Shown here piece after piece: positions 11,414 through 21,814 of a stretch of 64,000 bases of DNA; within the stretch, counting starts at the first letter, position 1, and the number at the start of each line of letters is the position of its first letter. The translations under genes and the position numbers were made by a program. The notes under the pieces were generated by a model. It worked only from the letters and a program-made list of their open reading frames with translations. It was not told the origin of the DNA and did no database searches. The stretch spans positions 85,293 to 149,292 of the forward strand of contig JAPDOI010001722.1 of the NCBI GenBank assembly GCA_029168955.1. The letters are read 5' to 3'. The stretch comes from Aplectana chamaeleonis. Its lineage: Eukaryota > Nematoda > Chromadorea > Rhabditida > Cosmocercidae.

Positions 11414-11556
11414 TTAACGGATGTCTCGTGATCCTCGCTTAGTTTGGGAACTTGTGCTCTGCCTTGCTGTGTTTAGGTCAACAAGTGGTGTCTTTGGACC
11501 TGCTTGGGTCTGGGTCTTACGTCCGAAGTTCGTGTTCAGATCAGAGACACCTACAT

Positions 11557-12264
11557 ATTATCTAACTGTTTTGCTTTGCTACGGATTAGTATGATTTGGA
11601 AATGAAACATTTGTGAGAAACTCGTTAAAAGAAATGAAATGTCTTATGCTACTGATTTGGCATGGGAATAAACTTGAAAGAAGCGCTAAAAACTCATTGA
11701 AATGATTCATCGTTGATTTGGCTGTGCACTTGTTTACTAAACAACAAAAATTGAGTGTGAGATTGAAAAACCAAATCACGCACATCTTACTAAGCACACA
11801 GATTTATTCGTGTGACTGCAATTCTCTTAGTTGACAACATTCGCATAGACATACTACGTGATGTTATTTCCACTTTCATTATTTGATAGTCAATCGGAAG
11901 CGAACGCGTCAAATAATTTAGTAATGCTTGAACATCAATATTTCTGAATGATTGAGGTGGGAGACGCAACATAATTTTGCAAGGACCTTAGACTTGTTAA
12001 CCTAAACTGCAAGCGTTAGGTTGATTTCAGAAGAGATGTGCGTGATTTGGTTTTTCAATGTCGCACTCAATTTTTGTTGTTTAGTAAACAAGTGCACAGC
12101 CAAATCAACGATGAATCATTTCACTGAGTTTTTAGCGCTTCTTTCAAGTTTATTCCCATGCCAAATCAGTAGCATAAGACATTTCATTTCTTTTAACGAG
12201 TTTCTCACAAATGTTTCATTTCCAAATCATACTAATCCGTAGCAAAGCAAAACAGTTAGATAAT
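11557..12264. repeat. Long inverted repeat (foldback) of copy B
   Basis: Arms at 11557-11787 and 12032-12264 are near-perfect inverted copies around a 244-bp centre. Arm ends are ATTATCTAACTG and CAGTTAGATAAT. Each arm repeats GATTTGG words (GTATGATTTGG, CTGATTTGGCATGGG, GTTGATTTGGCTGTG on one strand), the same motif as in the arms of copy A, although the rest of the arm sequence is different. Nothing protein-like is present. Confidence 0.9.
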
Positions 12265-12469
12265 TTCACTTTATTTTAGCGAAGGTTTCCTTTTAAAGGC
12301 ACATTACACCCTCAGATATGACCTTTCAAATGTTCATGCAGTTGTGTAGTAGACCCCTCTTGCATAAAACTTGCCCACCTCTTCTAGCACCACCACAGTT
12401 CACACCCTTTTTCATGGTTTCCGAACCCAATAACGACTAGATGAACGGTTGAATCTCAACCGCGTTTTC

Positions 12470-15112
12470 GATTTTCACTCCCTTGCCGGTCCTCCCGGTT
12501 GGCTCGAACACACGATCCGTAACGCTTGGCATACTCGAGTCTCACACAGTTTCCCCGGCGCTTGGCGCTTTTTAAGTCGAGTCTCACACACTTTACCCGG
12601 CGCTTGGCGCACTTCCAATTGGGTCCCGCACACTTTCTTAGGCGCTTGGCGTACCCGAAGTTGGGTCCCGCACACATTTTCTGGCGCTTTGTGTGCTCCC
12701 AGTTAGATCCCGCACACGTACCCGGCGCATGGCGCACTCCCAGTTGAGTCCTTCACGCTTTGCTCGGCGCTTGGCGCACCCGAAGTTGGAACCCGCTCAC
12801 GTTCCTCGGTGCTCGACGCACTTCTAGTTGGATCCCGAACACGTTCCCCGGCGCTTGGCGCACTCCCAGTTGGGTCCCGAATACGTTCCCCGGCGCATGG
12901 AACACTTCCAGTTGGGTCCGCACGCTTTCCTCGGCGCTTGGCGTACCCAAAGTTGGGTCCGCACACGTTCTCCGGCGCTTGGCGCGCTCCCAGTTAGATC
13001 CCGCCACTATCCCCGGCGCTTGGAGCGCTCCCAGTTGAGTCCCGCACACTTTCTCCGGCTCTCGGCGCTTTTTATTTGGGGTCCCGCACACGTTCCCCGT
13101 CGCTTGGCACACTTTTAGTTGGGTCGCGAACACGTTTCCCGTGCGCTTGGCGCGCACAGTTGGGTCCCGCACACGTTCTGTGGGGTTTGGCACACTTCCA
13201 GTTGGGCACCGCGCATGTTCCCCGGCGCACAGCACAGTTCTAGTTGGGTCCCGCATACGTTGCCCGGCGCTTGGCGCACTTCTACTTGGGTCCTGCACAC
13301 GTTCTCCGGCTCTTGGCGCACTTCTAGTGTGGTTTCGAACACGTTCCTGGCTCTCGGCGCACTTCTAGTTGGGTCCCGAACACGTTCCCCGGCGCTCAGC
13401 ACAGTTCTAGTTGGGTCCCGCACACGTTTCCCGTCGCTTGGCACTTCTACTTGGGTTCTGCACAGGTTTTCCGGCGCTTGGCGCACTTCTACTTGGGTTC
13501 TGAACACGTTCCCCAGCGCTTGGCGCACTTAAATTTGGGTCCCGCCCACCTTCAAGGCGCTTAGCGCACTTCTAGATGGGTCCCGCACACGTTCTCCGGC
13601 ACTTGGCGCACTTCTGTTTGGGTCCCGCATACGTTGCCCAGCGCTTGCCGCACTTCTACTTGGGTCCTGCACGCGTTCTTCGGCGCTCGACGCACTTCTA
13701 GTTGGATCCCGAACACGTTCCCCGGCGCTCAGCACAGTTCTAGATGCGTCCCGCATACACTCCCCGGCGCTCGGCGCACTTCTAGTTGGGTCCCGCACAC
13801 GTTTCCCGGCGCTCAGCACAGTTCTAGTTGGGTCCCATACGTTCCCCAGGCGCTTGGCGCGCACTTTTGGGTCTCGCACGTTCCCCGGCGCTCAGCACAG
13901 TTCTAGTTGGGTCCCGCATACCTTGCCCAGCGCTTGGCGCACTTCTACTTGGGTCCTGCACGTTCCCCGGCGCTTGGCGCACTTCTGCTTGGGTTCTGCA
14001 CACGTTCCTGGGCGCTTGGCGCACTTATATTTGGGTCCTGCACGTTCCCCGGCGCTTGGCGCACTTCTACTTGGGTTCTGCACACGTTCCCCGGCGCTCG
14101 GCGCACTTCTGAATTGGGTCCCGCACACGTTTCCCGGCGCTCAGCACAGTTCTAATTGGGTCCCGCATACGTTGCCCAGCGCTTGGCGCACTTCTACTTG
14201 GGTCCTGCACGTTCCCAGGCGCTTGGCGCACTTATAGCTGGGTTCCGCACATGTTCTTGGCGCTCGGCGCACTTCTGGATTGGGTCCGCACGTTCCCCGG
14301 CGCTTGGCGCACTTCTGCCGGGTTCTGCACACGTTCCCAGGCGCTTGGCGCACTTCTAGATGGGTCTCGCACACGTTCTCCGGCGCTTCGCGCACTTCTG
14401 TTGGGTCCCGTGCACGCTTCCGTCGCTTGGCGCACATAAATTTGGGTCCCGCACACCTTCCCGGCGCTTGGCGCAGTTCTAGATGGGTCCTGCACACGTT
14501 TTCTGGCACTTGGCGCACTTCTAGATGCGTCCCGCATCCACTCCCCGGCGCTCGGCGCACTTCTAGTTGGGTCCCGCACACGTTTCCCGGCGCTCAGCAC
14601 AGTTCTAGTTGGGTCCCGCATACGTTGCCCAGCGCTTGGTGGACTTCTACTTGAGTGATGCACACGTTCCCCGGCGCTTCGCGCACTTCTGTTTGGGTCT
14701 CGCACACGTTTCCCGTCGCTTGGCGCACTTCTACTTGAGTGATGCACACGTTCCTCGGCGCTTGGCGCACTTCTAGATGTGTCCTGCACGCGTTCTTCGG
14801 CGCTTGACGCACTTTTAGTTGGGTCTCGCACACGTTTCCCGTCGCTTGGCGCACTTCTACTTGAGTGTTTTTGTTCCTCGGCGCTTGGCGCACTTCTAGA
14901 TGTGTCCTGCACGCGTTCTTCGGCGCTTGGCGCACTTCTTCTTGGGTCCTGCACGTTCCCCGGCGCTTGGCGCACTTCTTAAGGTCCTGCACACCTTCCC
15001 CGGCGCTTGGCGCACTTCTTCTTAACGGGTCCTGCACGTTCCCCGGCGCTTGGCGCACTTCTGGGTTTGCACACGTTCCCGAAGCTTCGCGCAATTCTAG
15101 ATGCGTCCCGCA
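12470..15112 (-). repeat. 42-bp minisatellite array B
   Basis: About 63 units with a modal length near 42 bp but many small insertions and deletions. On the plus strand the unit reads GGCGCTTGGCGCACTTC, a short variable stretch, TTGGGTCCCGCACACGTT and CCCC. Its reverse complement aligns with arrays A and C through GGGACCCAA, GAAGTGCGCC and AGCGCC. Array B is the most heterogeneous of the three. Because of the length changes, open frames here are shorter and overlap in several frames. Confidence 0.9.
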
Positions 15113-15256
15113 ATAAGCGGGTGTGCATACGGTTCCTGATGGACGAGAAGCAGACCTACCCTAACGCTTGCAATCAATTCACTCTTATCACAATACCACT
15201 CCATTTCTCTCGATTGCCCAACCATGTTTCTTATCATTCAAAGCTTCACCGGACTG

Positions 15257-15355
<99 letters not shown>

Positions 15356-15381
15356 ACACACACGCACACACACACGCACAC

Positions 15382-15422
<41 letters not shown>
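15257..15422. repeat. (CA)n microsatellite of copy B
   Basis: About 165 bp of CA dinucleotides broken by single changes (ACATAC, CAACAC, CACGTAC, CACGCAC). On the minus strand it is (TG)n preceded by GTGAATTTTAAAA, the same junction that precedes the pure (TG)n tract of copy C at 47791. The histidine-threonine and cysteine-valine frames across it are artefacts. Confidence 0.97.
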
Positions 15423-15423
<1 letters not shown>

Positions 15424-15660
15424 TTTAAAATTCACAATTTTTCAATATCCTGAGAACCACAAAGCAGATTTTTCTGAAACTTGGGCAGTGTTAAAAACCT
15501 TTACTGCTCTACATTTTGTGAAAATGCCAAGTTCGGAACTATCTTCCAAACCGAGATTCTGTAACGAGGGGTTTGCGCAGAAGCAATCCTTTTCCAAATC
15601 AGGTGCGCGCTTCGCGCGCACCACAATTTGGACCGCCGCGGAATAATATCAAGTTAGTTG
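15423..15660 (-). repeat. Header repeat with 21-bp hairpin, copy B
   Basis: On the minus strand: AATTGTGGTG with the hairpin GGTGCGCGC, GAA, GCGCGCACC (15602-15622), then TGATTTGGAAAAGGATTGC. Many further words are shared with copy C: AATCT.GGTT.GG.AGA, GTAGAGCAGTAA, TTTNAGAAAAATCTGC and GAATTTTAAAATGTGTG. By eye this is the clearest pair among the headers. Confidence 0.75.
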
Positions 15661-16430
15661 CGTTGCCCAGGATCTCAGGTAGTAACGCCGGCTGAGGGGG
15701 CAGGCAATACCGGCTGACTAAACATTGTACCCGGGCGAGCCCCGGTATTCACTGCCCCCTCAGCCAGTAATTGGTGGCCCCCTCACACCGCGTTCACTGC
15801 CCCCTCAGCCGGTAAATGAAGGTCCGCTCACCCGGTATTAGTTGCTTACCACGTGAATGATATCGATCTGCAAGAGTAGATAAAGCCCCTAGTAGGCTCT
15901 CTCTATTCCCCAGCAAATTCGAGGCTTGCGTTTCCTTTCTGAAGCGGCAAGCCTTACCTTGCTTCAAAAATCAGGAACTGACCCGCTGTCACGTCCCCAC
16001 GGTCACAACGAACCGTAAGGGGTGAGGGGTTAATAATCCAAATCATGTGGATGACCACCCGTTCGAATGCCAACACCCGAATCAGCTCGAAGCCCATTTC
16101 GCCCGCGCCGTACATGAGCCTGGTTCGCTTTAGTGTCTGCCCGATCAGCCGGTGGTATGCTCCGCCATTGATTAATGTCTGCCCGCTCACCCCGTAAAGC
16201 CATGCCCCTCAGCCGGTAATGCTATGTCTGCCCGATCAGCCGGTGACATGCTCCGCCGTGGATTTATGTCCGCCCGCTGACCCGGTAAAGCCATGCCCCT
16301 CAGCCGGTAAAACGCATGCCCGCCCGCTCAGCCGGTAAGACGCTCCGCTCCGAATATAAGCCTGCCCGCTAAGCCGGCGACCCAACTTCTCCGCCCGCTC
16401 AGCCGGTGTTATTATCTGAGCTGACCTCTT
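15661..16430. repeat. Degenerate repeats of CCCGCTCAGCCGGTAA
   Basis: The phrase GCCCGCTCAGCCGGTAA and near variants (GCCCGATCAGCCGGTG, CCCCTCAGCCGGTAA, CTGACCCGGTAAAGC) recur at least a dozen times between 15690 and 16410, with variable spacing. The CCGCTC.GCCGG core is also present reversed. It looks like a decayed minisatellite or a MITE with iterated sub-motifs. No open frame with biased composition supports a protein. Confidence 0.55.
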
Positions 16431-16545
16431 CACCAATAATGGCAGTACACCCTCCTGCTCTTTCAGATCACAGACAACTGTTGTATTTTTTTTCGCGTTT
16501 CTCTAAATCACTCTGGCAAAGCAAAAGGGTAAAAACAAAGGCTTA

Positions 16546-17032
16546 AAGGCAGTGTTCACGATGATTCTCGTTTCCAAGTTTTCCACTCAAAACAATGCGT
16601 TGGCTACCAAGAGTTACCAGAATCACGAAGAAACGGCGAGAAACGCACTAATTCGTCTTATTTCAGTGACATTATTCTATGGCCTGGACTAGTTGTCTGG
16701 TTGGATAAACATGTTCACGGTGGTTGTCACCGGTAAAAAATGGGACTAATCGAAAATGGAAGAATATTTTGGGCAAAACAGAATTAGTTAGGGCCCGAAG
16801 GAAAGAACGGAGCAACACAGAATGGAGAATTGCAAAAGACGGGTCCACAAATGATTTCATTGTCACAACGAACAGTTCCATTGATACTTAAAAGGCGGGC
16901 TGATACTTGAGGATTTCGTGCCCTTCTGGTGCGTTTTTCTCGGTTTCTTCGTCATTTCAGTTCTACTCGGGGGCCAAACAATCGATTTAGCAAGTAATCT
17001 CAAAATCGAAGATTATCGTGAACACTGCCTTA
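16546..17032. mobile_element. MITE, AAAGGCAGTGTTCACGAT-end family, copy 2
   Basis: The left end AAAGGCAGTGTTCACGATGA and right end ATTATCGTGAACACTGCCTT form an inverted repeat of about 20 bp. About 490 bp, without a transposase. Flanked by CTTAAA-like sequence on both sides. Confidence 0.75.
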
Positions 17033-17832
17033 AAGGCAAAACTGCTGAATATGTAGATAATACTTTCTTTTTTTTCTCCAACAGCTACCTGCCACAGACT
17101 CAATGCTTATCCGAGACAACAGCATACGGAATTTTTTTTTTGTTTTTCACGGTTCAGGACTTGGCCGAGAAGTATTGCTATGTTTTACGGGATATCCTCT
17201 ATTCCAATTCGCACCAGGGGTGTGCGTTTTTCGTTTTTTCCGTTTTTCGCCCTTTTTCGCGAAAAAAATCAATATCGAAAAAAACGAAAAAGTTTGATTT
17301 TTTTTCGGTTTTTTTCGGTCTAAAATTTGCCGTTCTGATGCGACTTGCAGTCAATCCTTTGCTGCCTACAGACGTCTGCAGCAAGTTTGCACTCGTCTTT
17401 CATTTGATTTCAGAATCATTCCGCGCAAAAGCAAATCTATGATCTGCACCTTGCACAGCGGTTCCTTCAACTAGACTCTGGCGAACCCCTAGTGATCTGT
17501 GGATTTCGACTATCACCAGCAGCGGAGCGTGGGCCTCGGTGAAATTTAACTATGTAGGGATAAGGAGTTTCCGATGAAAAAGCAACCGCTCCGCGTTGTG
17601 ATAATGAAAAGCAGAAGCTTACTTGAAATGAAACAGAGTCTACATCACTTTCACAAAAAAAATAGTTTAATTGGTTTTAAATTTCTTGAATTTCCTGTTT
17701 TTAATTGGACATCTTTTGAGCATGGTCATCATTTTCACGAATTATCCTCCGAAGAACTAAAAAAATAAAATTCGACGGGCGGAAACATCACCAATCTAAT
17801 AACGCTAATCGATTCCGCTTAGATGATAACCT

Positions 17833-17949
17833 GTGGCCGTATTCTTGAAACCACGGGAGCCTCCCGGGAAGGTTTTTAGAACCAGCCGATGTATGCAGCC
17901 GGCGAACTTTGGACCCTCCCGGGAGGCTAGCGTAGTTTCATAAATACGG
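17833..17949. mobile_element. Small MITE with GTGGCCGTATT ends and an empty sister site
   Basis: The ends GTGGCCGTATTCTTGAAAC and GTTTCATAAATACGGCAC are inverted, with inner inverted CCTCCCGGGA words. It sits between GATAACCTG and CCTGCATCGG. The other arm of the inverted duplication (near 23385) reads continuously through GATAACCTGCATCGG, so that copy is an empty site. The insertion therefore came after the duplication, and the duplicated target is about 4-5 bp (CCTG or ACCTG). Confidence 0.75.
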
Positions 17950-17965
17950 CACCTGCATCGGCAAT

Positions 17966-18681
17966 CTAAAGGCAGCGTTCACGATATTCAGTCTCGATGA
18001 CTTTTCACAGTAAAATGATGGGCGAGAAGAATTCTAAGCTCTCAATATCGAAGAAGCGGTTTAAAAAGAGCTAGGAATGGCAAAATAACGGAAGCAAAAT
18101 GGCGTTCTGAGGTCACCGAAACGCCTCATGCCCCCTTTCCACCCCCTCGACGTGAAGAAATGAATGCTATCAGGTCGTGATAGCATGAAGTAATCAAGAC
18201 AAGGAAGTATCATCGATCACCAAATGGGGGGGGGGTAGCCGGGGCGCAGCGATCTAAGGGGCTGTTTATACTTCCGCCGCCGAGCGGTGCGGCACAGTCC
18301 ATTTCTGTAATATTGATAACGCTGCGCAACACGATCGATATTGTAGGATTGCACTTCGCCGCGCCGCTCGGCGGTGGAAGTATAAACGACTCCCAACGTG
18401 ACATCACTTGATCGATGTTCATGACTATCATTACCCCTCGCTTCCGTGTGTGTGGCATGTGTTCGACGCGGCTACCCCCACCCAGTGATCGGCCATACTG
18501 ATAAGCGAGCTGAACAGCTTGATTGCATTGCTAGGTATCATCCTTGAAAGTCAACGTAAGCAAATGTGGCTCTCTTTTAGCTTCCGCGTTCTCTTCAAGC
18601 ATGCCTTTCTGTATAGGGCACCAGCCCTTCAGTGAACGGTGGAGATATCAAAAGTGTAATCTATCGTGAACACTGCCTTTA
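17966..18681. mobile_element. MITE, AAAGGCAGTGTTCACGAT-end family, copy 3
   Basis: Ends AAAGGCAGCGTTCACGATA and CTATCGTGAACACTGCCTTTAA enclose about 715 bp, which includes a second hairpin element (18264-18387). The same element in the opposite orientation lies at about 22672-23365 in the other arm, with matching internal text such as GGTGCCCTATAC and TTGCTTACGTTGACTTT on the minus strand. Confidence 0.65.
18264..18387. mobile_element. GTTTRTACTTCYGCCGCCGA hairpin MITE, copy 1
   Basis: A 124-bp foldback. The left arm is GTTTATACTTCCGCCGCCGA followed by GCGGTGCGGC; the right arm is the near-exact reverse complement ending GGAAGTATAAAC. A second copy is at 29602-29722. There is no coding capacity. 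The missing sister in the other arm of the inverted duplication, where a different foldback (about 22895-23125) sits, suggests insertion after duplication. Confidence 0.8.
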
Positions 18682-19187
18682 AGGTCAGGAGAACTCGTTT
18701 TCTTTTAAGATGCTCATTAAAAAGACGTCGAGAATTGCTCTTTGGGGGCTCATAATTTTCGAACGGCAGCTTTTCCGAAAATTCTGAGAGCAGCCTATCT
18801 TTTGCACCCTTTATCGATCCACAAAAAACTGCGAATAAAAATTTTCTTGCGCGAACGTCATCATGTATAGTTCCTTCCAGCGAAAGTGGTTGAACTGAAC
18901 CTCTCCGTAGACACCAGAACTCAATCCGTGTGATTGCGTCGCGGCCATTACCATCCAATAACACCTAGAGAATGAGCTACTGGTCAGTGCTGACCTCGAC
19001 GAGATCACTCGCACTGAAATTCAACATGACAGCGCAAGAAATTCACGCAAGAGTGCGCTATGCATCAGGAACTATTGATGATTCTCTCCATACAAAGTTT
19101 GTTCCGTTTATATATATGACTCTAAAAATTGGAAAAAGAAATGAATGATAATTGTATATGATATAAGGTTGAGTGACATTTTCTCAA

Positions 19188-19703
19188 TTAAAGGCAGTGG
19201 TCGCGATAAAATATTCTTGTCTTCTTTTCCTCTCTAAACCCTTTTCTGGGTTTAGAGTAGTAGGACCTACGAGAAAAATCGCGAAAAAACCGCTGTTTTG
19301 GCCCAAATTTGAAGCCTGAACTTTCTTGTCTTTTGATGGTGGACGAGCTCTCTCCACATCATCGGCATCGTTGACCTCTTATATCAAGAACATCAGCTGG
19401 CTTGAAATTGAATTTCAATCAATGAACATTATTCTTCGGACTCATCTAGTCAAAAACATTGACTGGAGTGCTTTCTTTCAATGCTCAACTGTTTTTATTG
19501 GGTAAATTTGTATTTATTTCTTCCTCTGAATGTCGATGATTTTTGACTGCTCGGCATGAGACTGCGATCTTTTTTGTCGGCGCTGTGCACGTGTGCACGA
19601 ACTGTTATCTTTGGGCCCTAGAAACTCTAATTCTAGCCCGTTTTTCACGCTAGTTTTTGTAGTTTTTTAGATAGCTTTTTTCATCGCGACCACTGCCTTT
19701 AAG
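19188..19703. mobile_element. MITE, AAAGGCAGTG-end family, copy 4 (variant ends)
   Basis: The ends TTAAAGGCAGTGGTCGCGAT and ATCGCGACCACTGCCTTTAA are perfect inverted repeats of 20 bp. Against other copies they differ at GTTCACGAT to GGTCGCGAT, and both ends changed together, so this is a distinct subfamily. About 515 bp, no transposase. Confidence 0.8.
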
Positions 19704-20245
19704 GACCAATACTATTACCTATTCACACTCCTTTCAGATTGCCCACAATTTCCAACTTCTACGAATTACCTCTACTACCTCGTGCAAGCTTCAAACAACG
19801 ATCGAAAATTCTACGAATTCGGTTTTTTCATAAGGTTTGGGACGACCTTCGTGCCCGCAGTTCTAGTCAAGCACTCGAATAAACGTGGGCATGAATGTTG
19901 AGAGAACTACGGCAGATTTGAGCAAAACGTTCACAATAAGAATTTCAGAAGGTGTTCAGCGCTACAATTTGGTCAGGATCCGCCATTGCAACAAGGATAA
20001 AATTCCTTACAATGATACGTTGTTTGCGCATGCCTTTGCTCCATTTAGAAAACATAATTCTGTCATTATTTAAAGCACTTCGACTACGTTGCCTTTTTTC
20101 CGGTCAAAAGTAATTACGAAAAGAAGACGTTTCGAGAGACAAAAAATTTTTTTGGTTTTTTTCTCGGAATTTTTCGAATTCAAAACCGAAAATTTTTCGT
20201 TTTTTTCGGTTTCAAAATATTTTGCACATGCCTGATTCGCACCCT

Positions 20246-21814
20246 CAATGTTCCCTTTCATTTGTGATCATGTTGTATTTGTTGATGTTATTGCTTTCAT
20301 AGAATAACCTTAGCCGCTTTTTTATTTCACTGTGTAGTCTCGAGCACCTTGAGTGCATATAGTAATAATAATAAATTTGTTTGGCTGCACGGAATATGTA
20401 TAGTTAGGTTCCGTCCATAGCAGACGACAAGCGGCAGGCGCCAGCAATCAGCAGCAGGCGTCAAATCGTTGCCCAAGCGCTGACGCATGACGCTCGACGG
20501 CTGGCGCATGTGCCGTGTCCAAGGACGGCACGTGGTTAACGATGGTATTGATAATATTAGTGACAGCCGCTACTGCCGCTATGCCTCAACCGTCAGCGAC
20601 AGGCCGGCTGCAGTGGTGGCTGTGGAGTCAGATCAATAACAAATGTTAAAGATGCAAACCCCCAGCGTCACTTGGGGCTAGGTCGTCTGCTATTGACGGA
20701 ACCTTAGGTCCATGGCTTGCTTCCTCAAGAAAAAACATTCTAATCTCACCTGCGACTGGCGAGGCGGTCGCGTGCGCCGGCCCGCTAATCGATTCAGACC
20801 GAGTGAATAGCGCAGCTGATCATCATTCCACACCGCCAGCCGCCGGTGAGATTTAAATGTTTTTCTTGAGGATGCAAGCCACGGACCTTGAACTCAGCCC
20901 AGCTTCTGCAGGCCCGCCAAATAGTTGGCGGCCCCAGGTGGGACTTCGACGGCCGGCCGCTTCGTGTTCGGGTGCGCCTGTCGCATCGCATGTCGGTGTG
21001 CCGGCTGGCAGTGGAAGCGGAGCGTCTAGCTAAGTGACCCTTACAATTTATTTTAACTATATATAGGGGAGTGGGTGCGTCAGTCAGTCACGGTATTTGG
21101 TCCTCGGTGCATCACATGTCAATCGAAATCAGCCGTATTTTTAAAGGAAATCTTCCACAAGGGAAGCCTGCGACGCATTTTTGAGGCAGGATTGACTAAG
21201 CGCGCGCGTTGTCAGCCCATTTACCTAAGTTCGAGGTATTTGAACCGCATTGTTTTCAAGTTGAATGCATGTTCGATCCGCATTGAAAAAAATGGTGGGT
21301 GAATGAGTCAGGAAACATATGAACAGAATGACCAGACAAAATTTATTTCTTCATACAGCAGAAGTCCAATAAAAATCCGAGACTTTCTCAACTCCGTATA
21401 CCCACCGAAAAAAAAGTAAGACGGAAATTGGGCAAAAATGCCGGTTTGGAACCCGAAAAGTAGAGTGATTCGGAAAGGTGGATTTTCTACAATATTTATA
21501 CTCTGTTTCGTAAGCTAATTTAGTTTGTTCCTCCGCGTGCTTGTGCGGAGCTAGGGGAGAGACGAGGAAGTGTAGTGGAGACGGAGACACAGCATACGCG
21601 TTCACACGCCCACGATCGACAGCATTGAATTTCATTTCGAAATAGAGAATAGATAGTCGGAAAAGAAATCCATCATAGTGGCACACTTTGTTATGAGACA
21701 AAATTTACCCGATTATGACATCTCTAACACCTACAAAACCAAAATAAAGCAATGCATAGGAAACAAACATGAAAAGTCTACAGGCTATAAAACGGCGAAA
21801 TTCGCATGGTTCCT
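20246..21814. other. Spacer of the inverted duplication, with two foldback MITEs
   Basis: One foldback (about 20404-20706) has ends AGGTTCCGTCCATAGCAGAC and GTCTGCTATTGACGGAACCT and a GC-rich middle with repeated CAGCGGCAGGCG-like words. A second abuts it (about 20706-20888) with ends AGGTCCATGGCTTGC and GCAAGCCACGGACCT. The rest (20890-21814) has no recognised gene; the short open frame at 21075-21302 has no known motif. Confidence 0.55.

Larger units (their letters stand above)
11557..15660 (-). mobile_element. Composite hairpin-minisatellite-foldback element, copy B
   Basis: Read on the minus strand this repeats the order of copy A: header with 21-bp hairpin (15602-15622), then an interrupted (TG)n tract (15257-15422), array B, a link (about 12265-12470) and a foldback (11557-12264). 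The last part of the link matches copy A (AAAGGAAACCT then AAATAAARTGAAATT immediately before the first arm). I could not find a target duplication; the header-side boundary is set at about 15660 where similarity to the other headers stops. No credible gene lies inside. Confidence 0.65.
17216..20245 (+). repeat. Left arm of old inverted duplication
   Basis: This segment matches, in reverse complement, 21815-24600, with interruptions. Anchors in order include the block around CTGCCTACAGACGTCTGCAGCAAG (17365), the CTTGCACA.CGGTTCCTTC block (17450), CTTTTGAGCATGG (17712), the CGCTAATCGATTCCGC block (17803), GTGGAGGTCAGCACTGACC-type sequence (18970-19015), GGTGTTCAGCGCT (19951) and GTTTTGAATTCGAAAAA near the inner end. 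Identity is patchy, so the duplication is old. It contains several MITEs, some present in only one arm. No gene is credible in it. Confidence 0.6.

Noticed and set aside
12449..15116. Many frames rich in Trp, Arg and Ser or RSAPSAGERV-like peptides
   Set aside because: They are frames of array B; frequent indels move the same repeat between frames.
15188..15453. His-Thr and Cys-Val repeat proteins
   Set aside because: Translations of the CA microsatellite.
15954..16436. Minus-strand frames at 15954-16190 and 16236-16436
   Set aside because: They overlap the degenerate CCGCTCAGCCGGTAA repeats and show no domain.
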